From the NCBI GenBank assembly GCA_014898415.1, contig RCTD01000002.1:2480001-2544000 (forward strand): a DNA stretch of 64,000 bases, in the 5' to 3' direction. This DNA comes from Stromatinia cepivora. Taxonomy: Eukaryota > Ascomycota > Leotiomycetes > Helotiales > Sclerotiniaceae. The stretch's first letter is position 1. Every line of letters starts with the position of its first letter. The translations under genes and the position numbers were made by a program. This document shows, piece after piece, positions 54,244-64,000 of this stretch. The notes under the pieces were generated by a model, which searched no databases, was not told the origin of the DNA, and was given only the letters and a program-made list of their open reading frames with translations.

Positions 54244-56309
54244 CTACAAAACCCCATTCCATCCCCTCTGCCTCGTACTCCCACTCTCACTCCCCATCCT
54301 CGCCACACTCTCCAACTTTTCAATCCCCTCAACCCCAAGACCAAAATCCATAATAAGAATCTTAGGATCCTGTCCCGTACTCACAATCCTTCTATAATCA
54401 CTCTTCGCCCCCAAAACCCAACTTGCATGCCATTTCGGAAAATCCAGTAATAAATGTCCCGTTTCCATATCCCAGACTTTAATATCTTGATCATAGCTAC
54501 CCGAAATCAATCTCCCACTAATCGAATCGATATGTAAAGATCTAACCAGATTTTCATGAGCCGGAATTGTTTGTAAACATTCTCCCGTGTTGGCATCCCA
54601 AATACGAATAATTTTATCGTTACCAGCCGAAGCGATGAATTTTGAATCTTCGGAAAATTGACTGCAAGCAAGACCTTTGGTGTGACCCGAAAATTCTCGA
54701 ATATTCTTTCCCGTGTCAATGTTCCATAACTTGACTCGGAAATCTCCACTGCAGCTAACAATTGTATTTCCCCTCATTTGTACTGCATTGACTGGTCCGG
54801 AATGTCCACGAAGTTGTTTTATCAACTCACCCGAGCGACGATCCCAAATACAGATACTAACATCTTTTGAACATGTAACAATATATCGTTCATCAAATGC
54901 GAGATCAAGTACAGCTGCAGTGTGGTGTTGCAAACGCATAATTGGTTTGTATCCACTTTTGATGTCATACACGATACATGTGCTGTCTGATGAACCAGTT
55001 ACAAGGATTTCATCGTCGTACTGAAGACACAAGATCGATGCGTTGTGATGAATTGGGAAAGAGGCGGTTCGTGGTTTACTGCATGCATGCCGATTTTCAA
55101 CCGGACCTGTCGCATGGTGTTGAAGAAGCCCTCCGGGACCAGTTATGGTAAGGGGATCGTTCACAATATCCGGAGGTCCAATAACCAAGGTACACTTATA
55201 AGTTTTCAAATCCCATACACGAATTGTCCTATCTCGAGAACCTGTAATAATTTTGTGTCTATGAAGATGTTAGTGATTGTCGTGTATTCATGTGCGGTAA
55301 TAACTCACTCATCGAATTGTGTGCAATAAATACTATCCGTATGCCCCAAAAGATAAGTTGACGTTGTCTGACCCGCAGTCCATCTCTTCTCCAACTTTTG
55401 TCTAATGCGATATATATCTTTCCAATCTGTATCAGGGTTCAACGCTGGAACACCCTGCCCTGATCCTGGAGTGACTGGTTGACTCATAGCATAAGCCTTA
55501 GATTTCTCCCTCAAGAAAGTTTCACGCCAAACATGTTGTGATCCTGCCATAGATGCCCATTTGCGAGAAACCAATTCCACTCTAAGTAAAGAGCGATGAT
55601 CCAGATGAGCTAGTATTTGAATAGAAAGTTCCATTGGGAGAGCCCCTATGAAATCTATTCTACTAATTGACATATCCTGGGTTTGTGTCGAGTCGACAGT
55701 TGAAGTAACCGCAATTCCAATAGCACTTTCCCTATCATTTTGTTGCGTATCTTCAGAATTTAAAAATTGTCGATTCTTGAAGAGATTCTGTGCAGCTGCT
55801 GTAGCTCTAGCGGCTCCACCAGTCCCAATAGGTATTACTGGAGGTGCCCCGCCATATCCGGGGATCGGTGTTGCCAATTCTGAACAAGAATCTATAGGAC
55901 CATCAACATTGAATTGAGGTGAGATCATCCTCGAATTTCTATTGAAACTTGTAGCTTGTCGTAACCTGTGCCATGGAGAGGATGAAGAAGATGGCCTCTC
56001 TTCTGTAGCATGCGAATGTCTTCTCTTTCTGTTCTTCAAAGATACAGAAGCACGTCTGATTAAACCTCTTATGCCACCGGTTCGCCTCGCGTCTAAAGGC
56101 TCTTCCAAATCTTGCCCAACTGACAAATCTGACATTCGCTCTGATATATCGCTTTCCATAGGAACGGATCCAAGTCTCCCTCTTCGAAAAGGTGTACGAT
56201 TCATTCCGGATTCATTGTTGGGGAGATCCCATCTCGTAGGAGGACCACTGGGTATGATTCCAGCCTGTTGAGCAGGTGTAAAATCGTTATTTGGAAAGAT
56301 TCGAGTCAT
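54244..56309 (-). CDS. F-box / WD40 protein, SCF substrate receptor
   Basis: A 671-aa protein from exons 56309-55309 and 55258-54244, with a 50 nt intron (GTGAGT..ATAG). Residues 1-215 are polar and probably disordered, with a basic patch (LKNRKRRHSH). An F-box spans about 218-265 (IDFIGALPMELSIQILAHLD, then VSRKWASMAG). Seven WD40 repeats follow from about 318, each with a clear GH..WD-type core, for example HKIITGSRDRTIRVWDLKTY and LRGHSGPVNAVQMRGNTIVS. F-box proteins of this layout bind Skp1 through the F-box and a phosphorylated target through the propeller, presenting it for ubiquitination. The specific target is unknown. It resembles the Fbw7/Cdc4/FWD-1 class in layout but I cannot assign an ortholog. 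Confidence 0.92.
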
Positions 56310-57701
56310 TATTGTGTCGTTGCTGGTACCAGAAATTATGGTGGGTATATGTCGGTTGAAGAGCTGGCAGATGGTTTAAACGGTCTTCAGGGTCTTTCGA
56401 ATAATTGGACCAAAATTGTGGTTCCTGCAGGATGAAGTTGTTGTCTGGGGAAAGGAATAATCGTAAATCGAAGCAAACAATGGGCGGTGTGAATGGGGAT
56501 TTCCGTGTGTACTTTAAGTTTAACAAGAGAAAGAAATGAAATGAAATGAAAACGATTGATGAAACGATGAATGATTTATGAAATCAAAAGAATGTGATGA
56601 TGAAGAAGAAGATGGAAAAGGTTGAGGGAAATGTTAGAGTGGAGCGAGAGAGTAGAGAGTAGAGAGTAGAAATGTGTGAAGGGTTTTTTTTTTTTCAATT
56701 ATGAAGAAATGGAGGGATTACAATATCTTTTTAATATCCCCGTTATTTAATTCTTGGAGTTTGAAAGGCAGGGATAAACCTAATTTGGAAGAGGCAAATC
56801 TTAACAAGAAAATTGGCTTGCAGCAATACAGATTTTTGGAAATACATGATACTGTACTAAGATTCGCTTTGTGATCTTATTCTAGAAAGGTACTAGAATA
56901 TTAGAGACGAACGAAAAGTATAAAAATCTCATGTCAGCTTTCGGAGGCGCCGTTTGTCCCAAGGGATGTACAGTAGATCTTTTTCACCGCTTATCGAAAA
57001 GACAACAAAGAAAGGGCTATGTTATATTTTCGGAAATATTCATAGGTACAGTATATAGGTACAAGTATTTGTACCTGAAATAGAAGGCCCCTTTCATTAG
57101 AAGCCTTCCCCAACAAATCCCTTTCATCAAAATTTGGTGGAGTAGACTTGTTATCAAACCCCAGGGGTTACCTAAAGATTGTTGATACACGGATCGACAT
57201 CCGCAAAGTAATCAAAATATGCCGCCGCTTTGACTATTAAAGAGCATTCCCCAAACATCGGAATCCCCAAGTTTCTCAATACCCCATTTCCATTCATCGA
57301 GGCAAATAATAAAAGCGGCATTGAAGTACTCAGGACCACTCATGGCAGAAAAGATACCTGAACCGACCCCTTAGCCGCTGATCCCGCTGATCCCGCTGAT
57401 CCCCCAGACCAAATTCTCATTTAGTGTTTGAACTTTTACTGCCTGCAAATTTTCATCTGTGGGTGGGATGAAGTGATATTATTCAACTTGAAAGAGTCTT
57501 TGATATTGACACCAATCCAAATCATCCACATATCCGAATCATAACCCTCAAAGGATAATCACAGCCGCGCCTCCGAAATCACAAATTCCAAATTCCAAAC
57601 TCCAAACTCCAAACTCCAAACTCCAAACCCCAAACTCCAAACCCCAAACCCCAAACTCCAAACTTCAAACTTCAAAGGGTTTACCACCAATTCCAGCAAA
57701 G
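56310..57701. promoter_or_regulatory. Divergent intergenic region, F-box/WD40 and DUF7704-like genes
   Basis: This 1.4 kb separates two divergent start codons and should hold both promoters. It contains three tandem CCGCTGATC units near 57375-57402 and a CCAAACT-type heptamer array (57582-57675) just before the DUF7704-like start. No other gene is supported. Confidence 0.55.
57582..57675. repeat. CCAAACT heptamer array in the DUF7704-like leader
   Basis: About thirteen units of 7 bp, CCAAACT with CCAAATT and CCAAACC variants, end 27 bp before the ATG at 57702. The array would therefore lie in the 5' untranslated leader or core promoter. CCAAT-like cores recur within it, though not as exact CCAAT boxes. 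Confidence 0.8.
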
Positions 57702-58214
57702 ATGGCCCCACCCGATTTCCGTCTCCCAATGGCCTACAGTTGGTTCTTCCTGATAATCGAACCCATTTCCGCCCTAATCGGAGCATATTACGCACATTTC
57801 CGCCCCCTGACCTATCTCCAACTAACCGATTCCATCTCTTCCCCATACACCAAAACGACCATCCCCCTCTCAACCAGCATCATCCTAACGCAACTCGCAA
57901 ACCTCTATCTCCTCTTCGCCATCAACGAAGCACTTATCCTACGCTCCACCTCAGATCTCCGAGTCTGGAAAGTCGTTTTGTTCGGAATGTTAGTAGCGGA
58001 TTTTGGTCATCTTTATAGTGTAAAGGGATTGGGATGGAATATTTATTGGGATTTGCTGCATTGGAATTTGATGGCGTGGGGTAATGTGGGGTTTGTTTAT
58101 GCTGGGGCCGCTATGAGGATAGCGTTTTTGAGGGGTTGGGGTTTGGGTACTGAGAGGGCGCAGCGGATGGCTGTTAGGTCGAAAACTTTGGCGGAGGGGT
58201 TAAAGGGAGCTTGA
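57702..58214 (+). CDS. Small integral membrane protein, DUF7704-like
   Basis: A 170-aa single-exon protein. It starts MAPPDFRLPMAYSWFFLIIE and appears to have four membrane segments, near residues 13-33, 57-80, 90-107 and 118-140. The motifs IEPISALIGAYYAHFRP and WNIYWDLLHWNLMAWGNVGF resemble the fungal family of short DUF7704 membrane proteins; this assignment is from memory of the family. The function is unknown. A basic C-terminal tail (AQRMAVRSKTLAEGLKGA) faces one side. The ATG is preceded by the heptamer array and a short ordinary stretch. There is no signal peptide cleavage site; the first segment is more likely an anchor. Confidence 0.82.
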   Translation: MAPPDFRLPMAYSWFFLIIEPISALIGAYYAHFRPLTYLQLTDSISSPYTKTTIPLSTSIILTQLANLYLLFAINEALILRSTSDLRVWKVVLFGMLVADFGHLYSVKGLGWNIYWDLLHWNLMAWGNVGFVYAGAAMRIAFLRGWGLGTERAQRMAVRSKTLAEGLKGA

Positions 58215-61200
58215 TTTAATGGAGAGGCTAGAGAATGATTTTTGGCTAGGCGAACGCTTCGCTTAGTGGATGAAGTCTGTTTTATTTATAGCTTTTGTGC
58301 AGCTTCCCATCACACTATCTCTATGATGTCCAGTACGAAAATGCAGTACAGGTCAAGCTCCTTTCGACCCCAACAATGTGAGCCGAGTTTCTTTAGCCAC
58401 GGGGAGTGCCGATGTTGGGAGTTCTTTTGCGTTACGAGGGACAGAATTTTCTGGTAAATCCGCCACGTTAAGTGACAACGATGATGGCGTATGAAAACCA
58501 GTGTTTTCACTGCCACCTCTACTGCCAATTCTACCATTCACATCACCCAAACTGTTGAGCATAAAATCATACAGTAATCAAGAGATCCCCACCACACATT
58601 TCCCATTTTTCCAAAAATACAGGCATCGAATGTCTCCATCCTTTTTTTTGTACCATCCATACCCTTTGCTTACAAGACAAGAAGCTTTTAAATATCCATA
58701 GAGCCCTCTATCTTACAGTGCAGAAGAAGATCTATCGGATTAGCACTTCTACTGAATAGCTCCACAGCCAGCGCGGGCAATGGCAAGCCACATACCTATG
58801 TTTCCCCTCCTTCCTATATTATTTTTGTTTTCTATTACTCAATATATTCTAGTCTTCCTTTAAAGCAGAAAGATACTAAGAAGGATAATAATCAGGGATA
58901 TCGGGTTTCTTTTATCAAAGAACAGTTGTAGTGCTTACACTAAAGGCAATGTAGGAATGAATAAGGGCGATGTTAGTGGTTCCTTAAGTATAGCATGTAG
59001 AATAGAAATAGAATGGTTTTTACAATTTTTATAACTTTTCGTTTATATTATGTGTACCTAGTGAATCCTCATTTTCTCTCATCATCTCATCATCTCGTCT
59101 TCCACTGCCATCTACTTTCTTAACAGCAAATAACCTAAACGACAATCATACAATCATCAAATCCTACAATCTCAACATCCATAATCTTAATTCCCACCGA
59201 GAAAGTCCTCCGCACAAGTAAAACCGACCGAGACCTTCTCAAGATTCCAAATAATCATTGTATTGTACCCAGCGCCACACATCCAATCTAGGATCCAAAG
59301 AGCTTGGGTATTGTCTTCGACTTTGTATTTGTTTAAAGGAGTATTTCGATTAGTGGGAAGACTTTATAAATTGCAAAAAAAAAGAGTTAGAAAGATTTAC
59401 AGTCCTTTTTGTTGGCTGGGAATGTATTAGATGGTGAGTGTCAAGGCCCCTTCCTTCTTACTCAAGGAGAGGAGGAGAGAAGAGAAGAGATGTAAGTCTG
59501 ATCGGCCATCTACCCCGCGGATGGTGAATCCCTATCAAGAGATCTTGTAAACGTTTTTGTAATAGTAGGTACCTAGATAAATATCTTCCGAACTCTTTCG
59601 CTAAACTACTACGCAATTCACGAAATGCTTAGCGTACTTCCGATACCAATATCTCCATTCTAGGGAAGATCAGATTTATTTAAGAGAAGCACAATTTCTA
59701 AAGATGAGACAGACATGATGGGATAGAATTACATCAACCTCATCAAGGGTTAAATCAGGCTTTTCCTGATTGACTTGATCAAGGACCCAGACATGATCTA
59801 TGATTTTTGTAGATAATACATGAATGGGAACGTATTTACCGCATGGTTCCTTACGGGATGGGGGGAGTCTTGTTGTCAAGCTTACTGTATTTTTATGTTT
59901 ATCGGTAAATGGCTCCCTTAATAACCGGGTTGAAAAGCGACCGTGGGAAATAGGAATATTGATGGTGATGGTGAAGTAAATTCAGGGTTATTTGAAGATT
60001 GGGATGAGTGGATAGATATTATTTTCTTAATATCATATTATATCATATCATATCATATCATGTCATTAATAGGATATACAATCACAACAACACCTCCACA
60101 ATCTCAACCCCCTCCCCATTCTTCTACACGAAACACCTTCCCTTCCTCATCGGCAGACCCAGATCCAATCTATCACTCATTTAATCTCCCCCCTCCCAAA
60201 GTTCGCTTCCCTCTACACTCCAGGCACACCATCGCTTCTATTCTCTGCTTCCACTTGTCTTGTTTCGTCCTGGATTCTTCCCTATTTGCATGCATTTATT
60301 TACTTTTATATTCATATTCACAACCACAAAATTACTTCGAAAACTCTCAGCACTTTCCTGCGGGGTAATAAAGAAAGGTGAATCAACTATCAATAAAGTC
60401 CGAAGATGACGGCATGAACTTCACAACTGAGGACTCTAGTGAATCCACACACTAACAAACTCCCAGCATAAGCGAGCGAGTGCTTTATACTTTATATGAG
60501 ACTTGAGTGCGAGGCTTGTAACGTAATACATGGACGCAATTATTTTCTGCCTCGCCCATTTATGGTGTTGCTGGCATGTGCTTAGTTGGAATTAATTGGT
60601 TATTGGGTAGTTTGCGTTTTTTCTCTCTTTGGTCTTGGAGATGGGGAGTGTACATGGGTTTTATTTTTGATTTTGTAGGACTTGGTTTTTGTTGTTGTTT
60701 CTTAAATTTTATTGTCCCTCGCCCACTCTTGTTGTTGTCTCTCATCTCTCATCTCTCATCTCTCATCTCTCATCTCTCATCTCTCATCTCTCATCTCTCA
60801 TCTCTCATCTCTCATCTCTCATCTCTCATCTCTCATCTCTCATCTCTCATCTCTCATCTCTCATCTCTCATCTCTCATCTCTCATCTCTCATCTCTCATC
60901 TCTCATCTCTCATCTCTCATCTCTCATCTCTCATCTCTCATCTCTCATCTCTCATCTCTTATCATCTCATTCTTCCACTTTCCTTGTCGTCGGATGAGAT
61001 AGATACTCCCAAACAAGTCTCTCATCCATAAACTTATCATCCTGGCAAGTCAACCTCCATGGATATTATCCTTGTCCAGCCGTTGGATCCATCATCCGCC
61101 TTCAGTTGGTGTATAGGAGACTTAATCTCAATTATGGGTTATGGATGTTAGGAGCATGTTTATTTATAGTGGGTTGTTGGTAAGGAACGAGGGGATGGGG

Positions 61201-64000
61201 ATGGAGATGAGAGTGAATATACTGCAAACTCCACAAATAATCCTACTTGTAAGACTTACAATGAATAGCTAGGATTTATTATTCAATTAGTGTCTATATA
61301 TTCTTTTATTGTGCTATGCGAGAAGGTCATCACGGTCAGAAAGCAATGGAAAAAACAAGGCGAGGTGAGGTGGAACTTGGAGGGCAGCTTGTTTTTGAGG
61401 GGAAAATATGAGTTCGTACCATTGGGGTCGTGGTGAGTGGGAAGAGTGAAGGTTGAATTGGTCAAATAGAGGAAATGGGCTGGCAGCGAGGATGGTGGAA
61501 ATGTGATAGTGAGGTATTTGGACGACAATGAATATGGCGAATCAGCGACTACAGCTTGAATTTTTTTTCAAAGGACTCAACAGATTGAATTCAAAAACTA
61601 GAGAAAACTAAACATCAAATATCTGAGGACACTGAGATCATCAACTTGGGAAGTTGGCGCTGGAATCCTATTTTTGAGCATCTTCTGGACTTTCCTTGAA
61701 TGATCAACTGAGATCCTGACTTGAGCTGAGACTTATATAGCCGTCAGTGAAGTGGAAGAGTGTTTGAAAATGCCCCTCTTCCTTATTTTGCCTAATCCTC
61801 CGCCAATCTCCTGCCCCTCCTCTATCGTCTCTCATATCCGATCTCTCAACTGTCATCTCTCATGTCTTAAAAATTGCTTCTTATTCCCTTTACCGTCAAT
61901 CAGAATCAGAAATTATTGAATCATTACTATTACCCTTCAGCGACCTCACCCTGTTTTTCACATTCTCATAAGAGTTGCTTGCTTATCCCATAGTTCCTGC
62001 TGCTCAGTCCTCAAAACCATGCCAAGGCTTTCTAACTGAATTGTAAGATGCTTAACTGAAAAATTGTAGGAAGTTTCTTCTCATTAAATAGACGCAAAAC
62101 TCTTCGTGTACTGAGCTACAAAACCTGACATTGGACTGTCAAGCGAAACACCAGTCCAGATCGTGCCAGAATAGAGCCTTTGTAAAGTTTTCCTTATAAT
62201 GTGGATCCTCCTGAACTTCTTCGAAATAATATCCCACTCCAAGAAATACGTGCAGACTAGCATGTTCTGAGTTTGGCTTGCGTCGGTGTGTTGATTACAG
62301 GCTCTGCACAGGTGCCTTCGGGAGCTACTCGAGTCTTGGAATAAGTAAGTTATTGGAAACTCTGCATGTGTCTAGGAGATGGGATATTATCGGATAAAAA
62401 CTCACCTGAAAGTTCGAATAATCATACCCTTAAAACTTAAGCTGATTCCTAATGAACTTACGATTCAATAATAAAAGTAGAATTATTGACAGTGAATCTC
62501 ATACTACCAGGAGTTCTACCCAAGACTATCTTTACTTTTCCAAGGTTGGATTCCAAGAAACAGGGCTGAAATAGGCAACTTTTCTCTTTGAGATGTCTTC
62601 GGATTTGTCTCGTCTGATGTGAAGTTTTTCCCTTCACTATCGTGAGAGAGTCGGGGTATTGTTTGTTTGGGTAGTATCATTTGATCGCATATGCAAATCA
62701 AGAAAAAAAAATCCTACCCACATATTTCCAATTCCCTCTGCTCATAACCTCGATATCTTTTACCGCCATTACATAGCTTCAAAAAGTTCTATTTTCCATC
62801 CATGAATTCCCCCTACGGCTTCGTTCGATCGTTCCGGACTTCCTTTCTTTTCAAGATAATCTCTTCGTACATGGCAAGCACTGCTCATATTTAACTTCTC
62901 AACTTTTAAAGTTAGTGCTCATATGACGGACTAGCTAGCGCGATGAGCTTTGGAAATGCCTCGGTTGTTGGGGAATGAGGCATTCGTATTCACTGCACCT
63001 TAACTTGAACGCTGGTATGGTATAAGGTCAGGTGGTAGCAGGAATAACTCCTCAAACTATATGAAGACATTGGATTGAACTGTTATCTCATTTGGCTTCA
63101 CAAGTGCTCGTGGGCATTGGGCCCCATCACGAAAGTCCGAAAGATGCACAAGAAAAGTATTTCCGACGGAGTTTCACGCTGCGGAAGAAATGGCGGAGAC
63201 TTCCTGTTTTAGTTCATTGTATCTTTTATCTATTATCTCTCCTCTCTCATATTCTATTTAATTTGCCGTTGTCGTTTTTTTATTACCGCAAGATTTTTAC
63301 TATTGCTAATGATACCTAGATATAGTACTATTTAATCTCAACTTCCATCTCTTTCTACCCCCCTGGAAAACAAATCATTGCCAACCCGTCATTACCTGCT
63401 CATTGGACACAACAATATTCTCCTAATACCTCTTGCCTACCCCTTGAACTTTTTGTTCACAGATTAATGCCATGGTCCAGTGGGCTTCTGAGCCCATTTC
63501 AGCTCAACGTTTCACCAGACGCAATACTTTCAAATATTCTTTCAAAAGGGTGCTTATAACTACAATATTTGAAAAAGGCTCCACATTGAGAATAGGCTAG
63601 TTCTGATGATGTCTAAAGAGGGGAAGTCCACTGTGTAAAGTGGGGGTGAGGTGACGGAGGCTGTCATTCACTTCAAATTCCTTAGTACAGAATAGTGGGA
63701 TAGTGGGGTTCTTTTCTCTGATATAAATATTATTACCACCGTAGAATAACTCATTATATCGCCTTCAATCACGCCGTTGGACCCCCAAAGGTTCCGGAGC
63801 TTGGGGAGAGTTTTGGCACTGAGTGGTCCGTTTCGGCTGCCTGTGGGCCCGCGAAGATTCCAAGGAAATGGATGATGAGGTGGTATATTCTGAACCGAGT
63901 GTCTCGTCTGTTCATTCATCCCAGATCTATGTTGGATTGACTACTTATTATCGCTTAGGATGAAAAACTTGGCGTCGGGTGAGAGTTAGAAAGTAAATAT
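58215..64000. other. Right-hand gene-poor stretch
   Basis: No protein gene is supported in the last 5.8 kb. Open stretches at 59676-59879, 59943-60368, 61283-61528, 62516-62701, 63092-63319 and 63668-63919 lack domains, signal peptides or plausible splice partners. A 31-unit CTCTCAT array (60739-60955) and a decayed relative (about 61827-61864) are the main structures, with a short ATCAT run near 60030-60060. Confidence 0.55.
60739..60955. repeat. CTCTCAT heptamer array, about 31 units
   Basis: About 31 uninterrupted, apparently identical units of CTCTCAT. As the unit length is not a multiple of three and it contains no stop in any phase, all three plus-strand frames stay open and encode Ser-His-Leu-Ser-Ser-Leu-Ile repeats. 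These are composition artefacts, not a gene. The strict identity indicates recent expansion by slippage or unequal exchange. Confidence 0.9.

Noticed and set aside
59943..60368. Plus-strand 141-codon frame
   Set aside because: It runs through an ATCAT repeat and pyrimidine-rich DNA, and starts without ATG.
60739..60955. CRISPR array
   Set aside because: The units are contiguous with no spacers and the DNA is eukaryotic; this is a simple tandem repeat.
60576..61031. Repetitive SHLSSLI proteins
   Set aside because: They are translations of the heptamer array, equally open in all three frames.
63668..63919. Minus-strand 83-codon frame near the right edge
   Set aside because: It has an ordinary-looking start but no domain and no splice partner in the window; evidence is too thin to call a gene.

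Overview
The window looks like nuclear DNA of a filamentous ascomycete. Most genes carry short (44-121 nt) GT..AG introns, an AT-dominated block shows transition-only decay typical of repeat-induced point mutation (RIP), and the proteins have Pezizomycotina character (FlbD/RCA-1 MYB factor, dynactin RO-2, small secreted proteins). I suspect a leotiomycete of the Botrytis/Sclerotinia type from general protein resemblance, but no search was possible.

Layout. 1-8.15 kb is an AT-rich, repeat-derived island with no intact gene. It begins with a complete but decayed 1.68 kb LTR element (21-1696, 150 bp LTRs, ATAAT target-site duplication) and contains a much better preserved solo LTR (5625-5915). 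At its edge lies a broken gene for a probable secreted protein (8496-9217, minus). 9.5-14.8 kb has no convincing gene and leads into the conidiation regulator flbD/rca-1 (14795-15880). 15.9-22.1 kb holds an intron-containing tRNA-Asp and repeats but no protein gene.

22.1-33.2 kb is dense housekeeping DNA: a 1966-aa DH/PH RhoGEF-like protein (minus), dynactin p62 (plus) and fibrillarin (minus). 34.9-37.7 kb holds two small secreted-protein genes; the second has a collagen-like tail and what looks like a lost or mis-modelled 3' part. A 0.4 kb AT-rich patch (about 38.23-38.62 kb) follows. Next come SEC23 (38989-41628), RPL12 (42054-42846), a 1579-aa O-GlcNAc-transferase-like TPR protein (45007-49902), RPS7 (51260-52364, minus), a 671-aa F-box/WD40 protein (54244-56309, minus) and a 170-aa DUF7704-like membrane protein (57702-58214). 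The last 5.8 kb has no convincing gene but holds a 31-unit heptamer array.

The genes do not form one pathway. They are a conserved housekeeping set (translation, rRNA modification, COPII and dynein transport, ubiquitin ligase, nucleocytoplasmic glycosylation, Rho signalling) with a small secretome insert and a repeat island at the left. I found no gene cluster that would count as a new multi-gene system. The strongest unusual items are the decayed LTR element beside a fresh solo LTR, the broken secreted gene at the RIP boundary, the collagen-like gene with its out-of-register 3' remainder, and a fold-back repeat near 16.7 kb.
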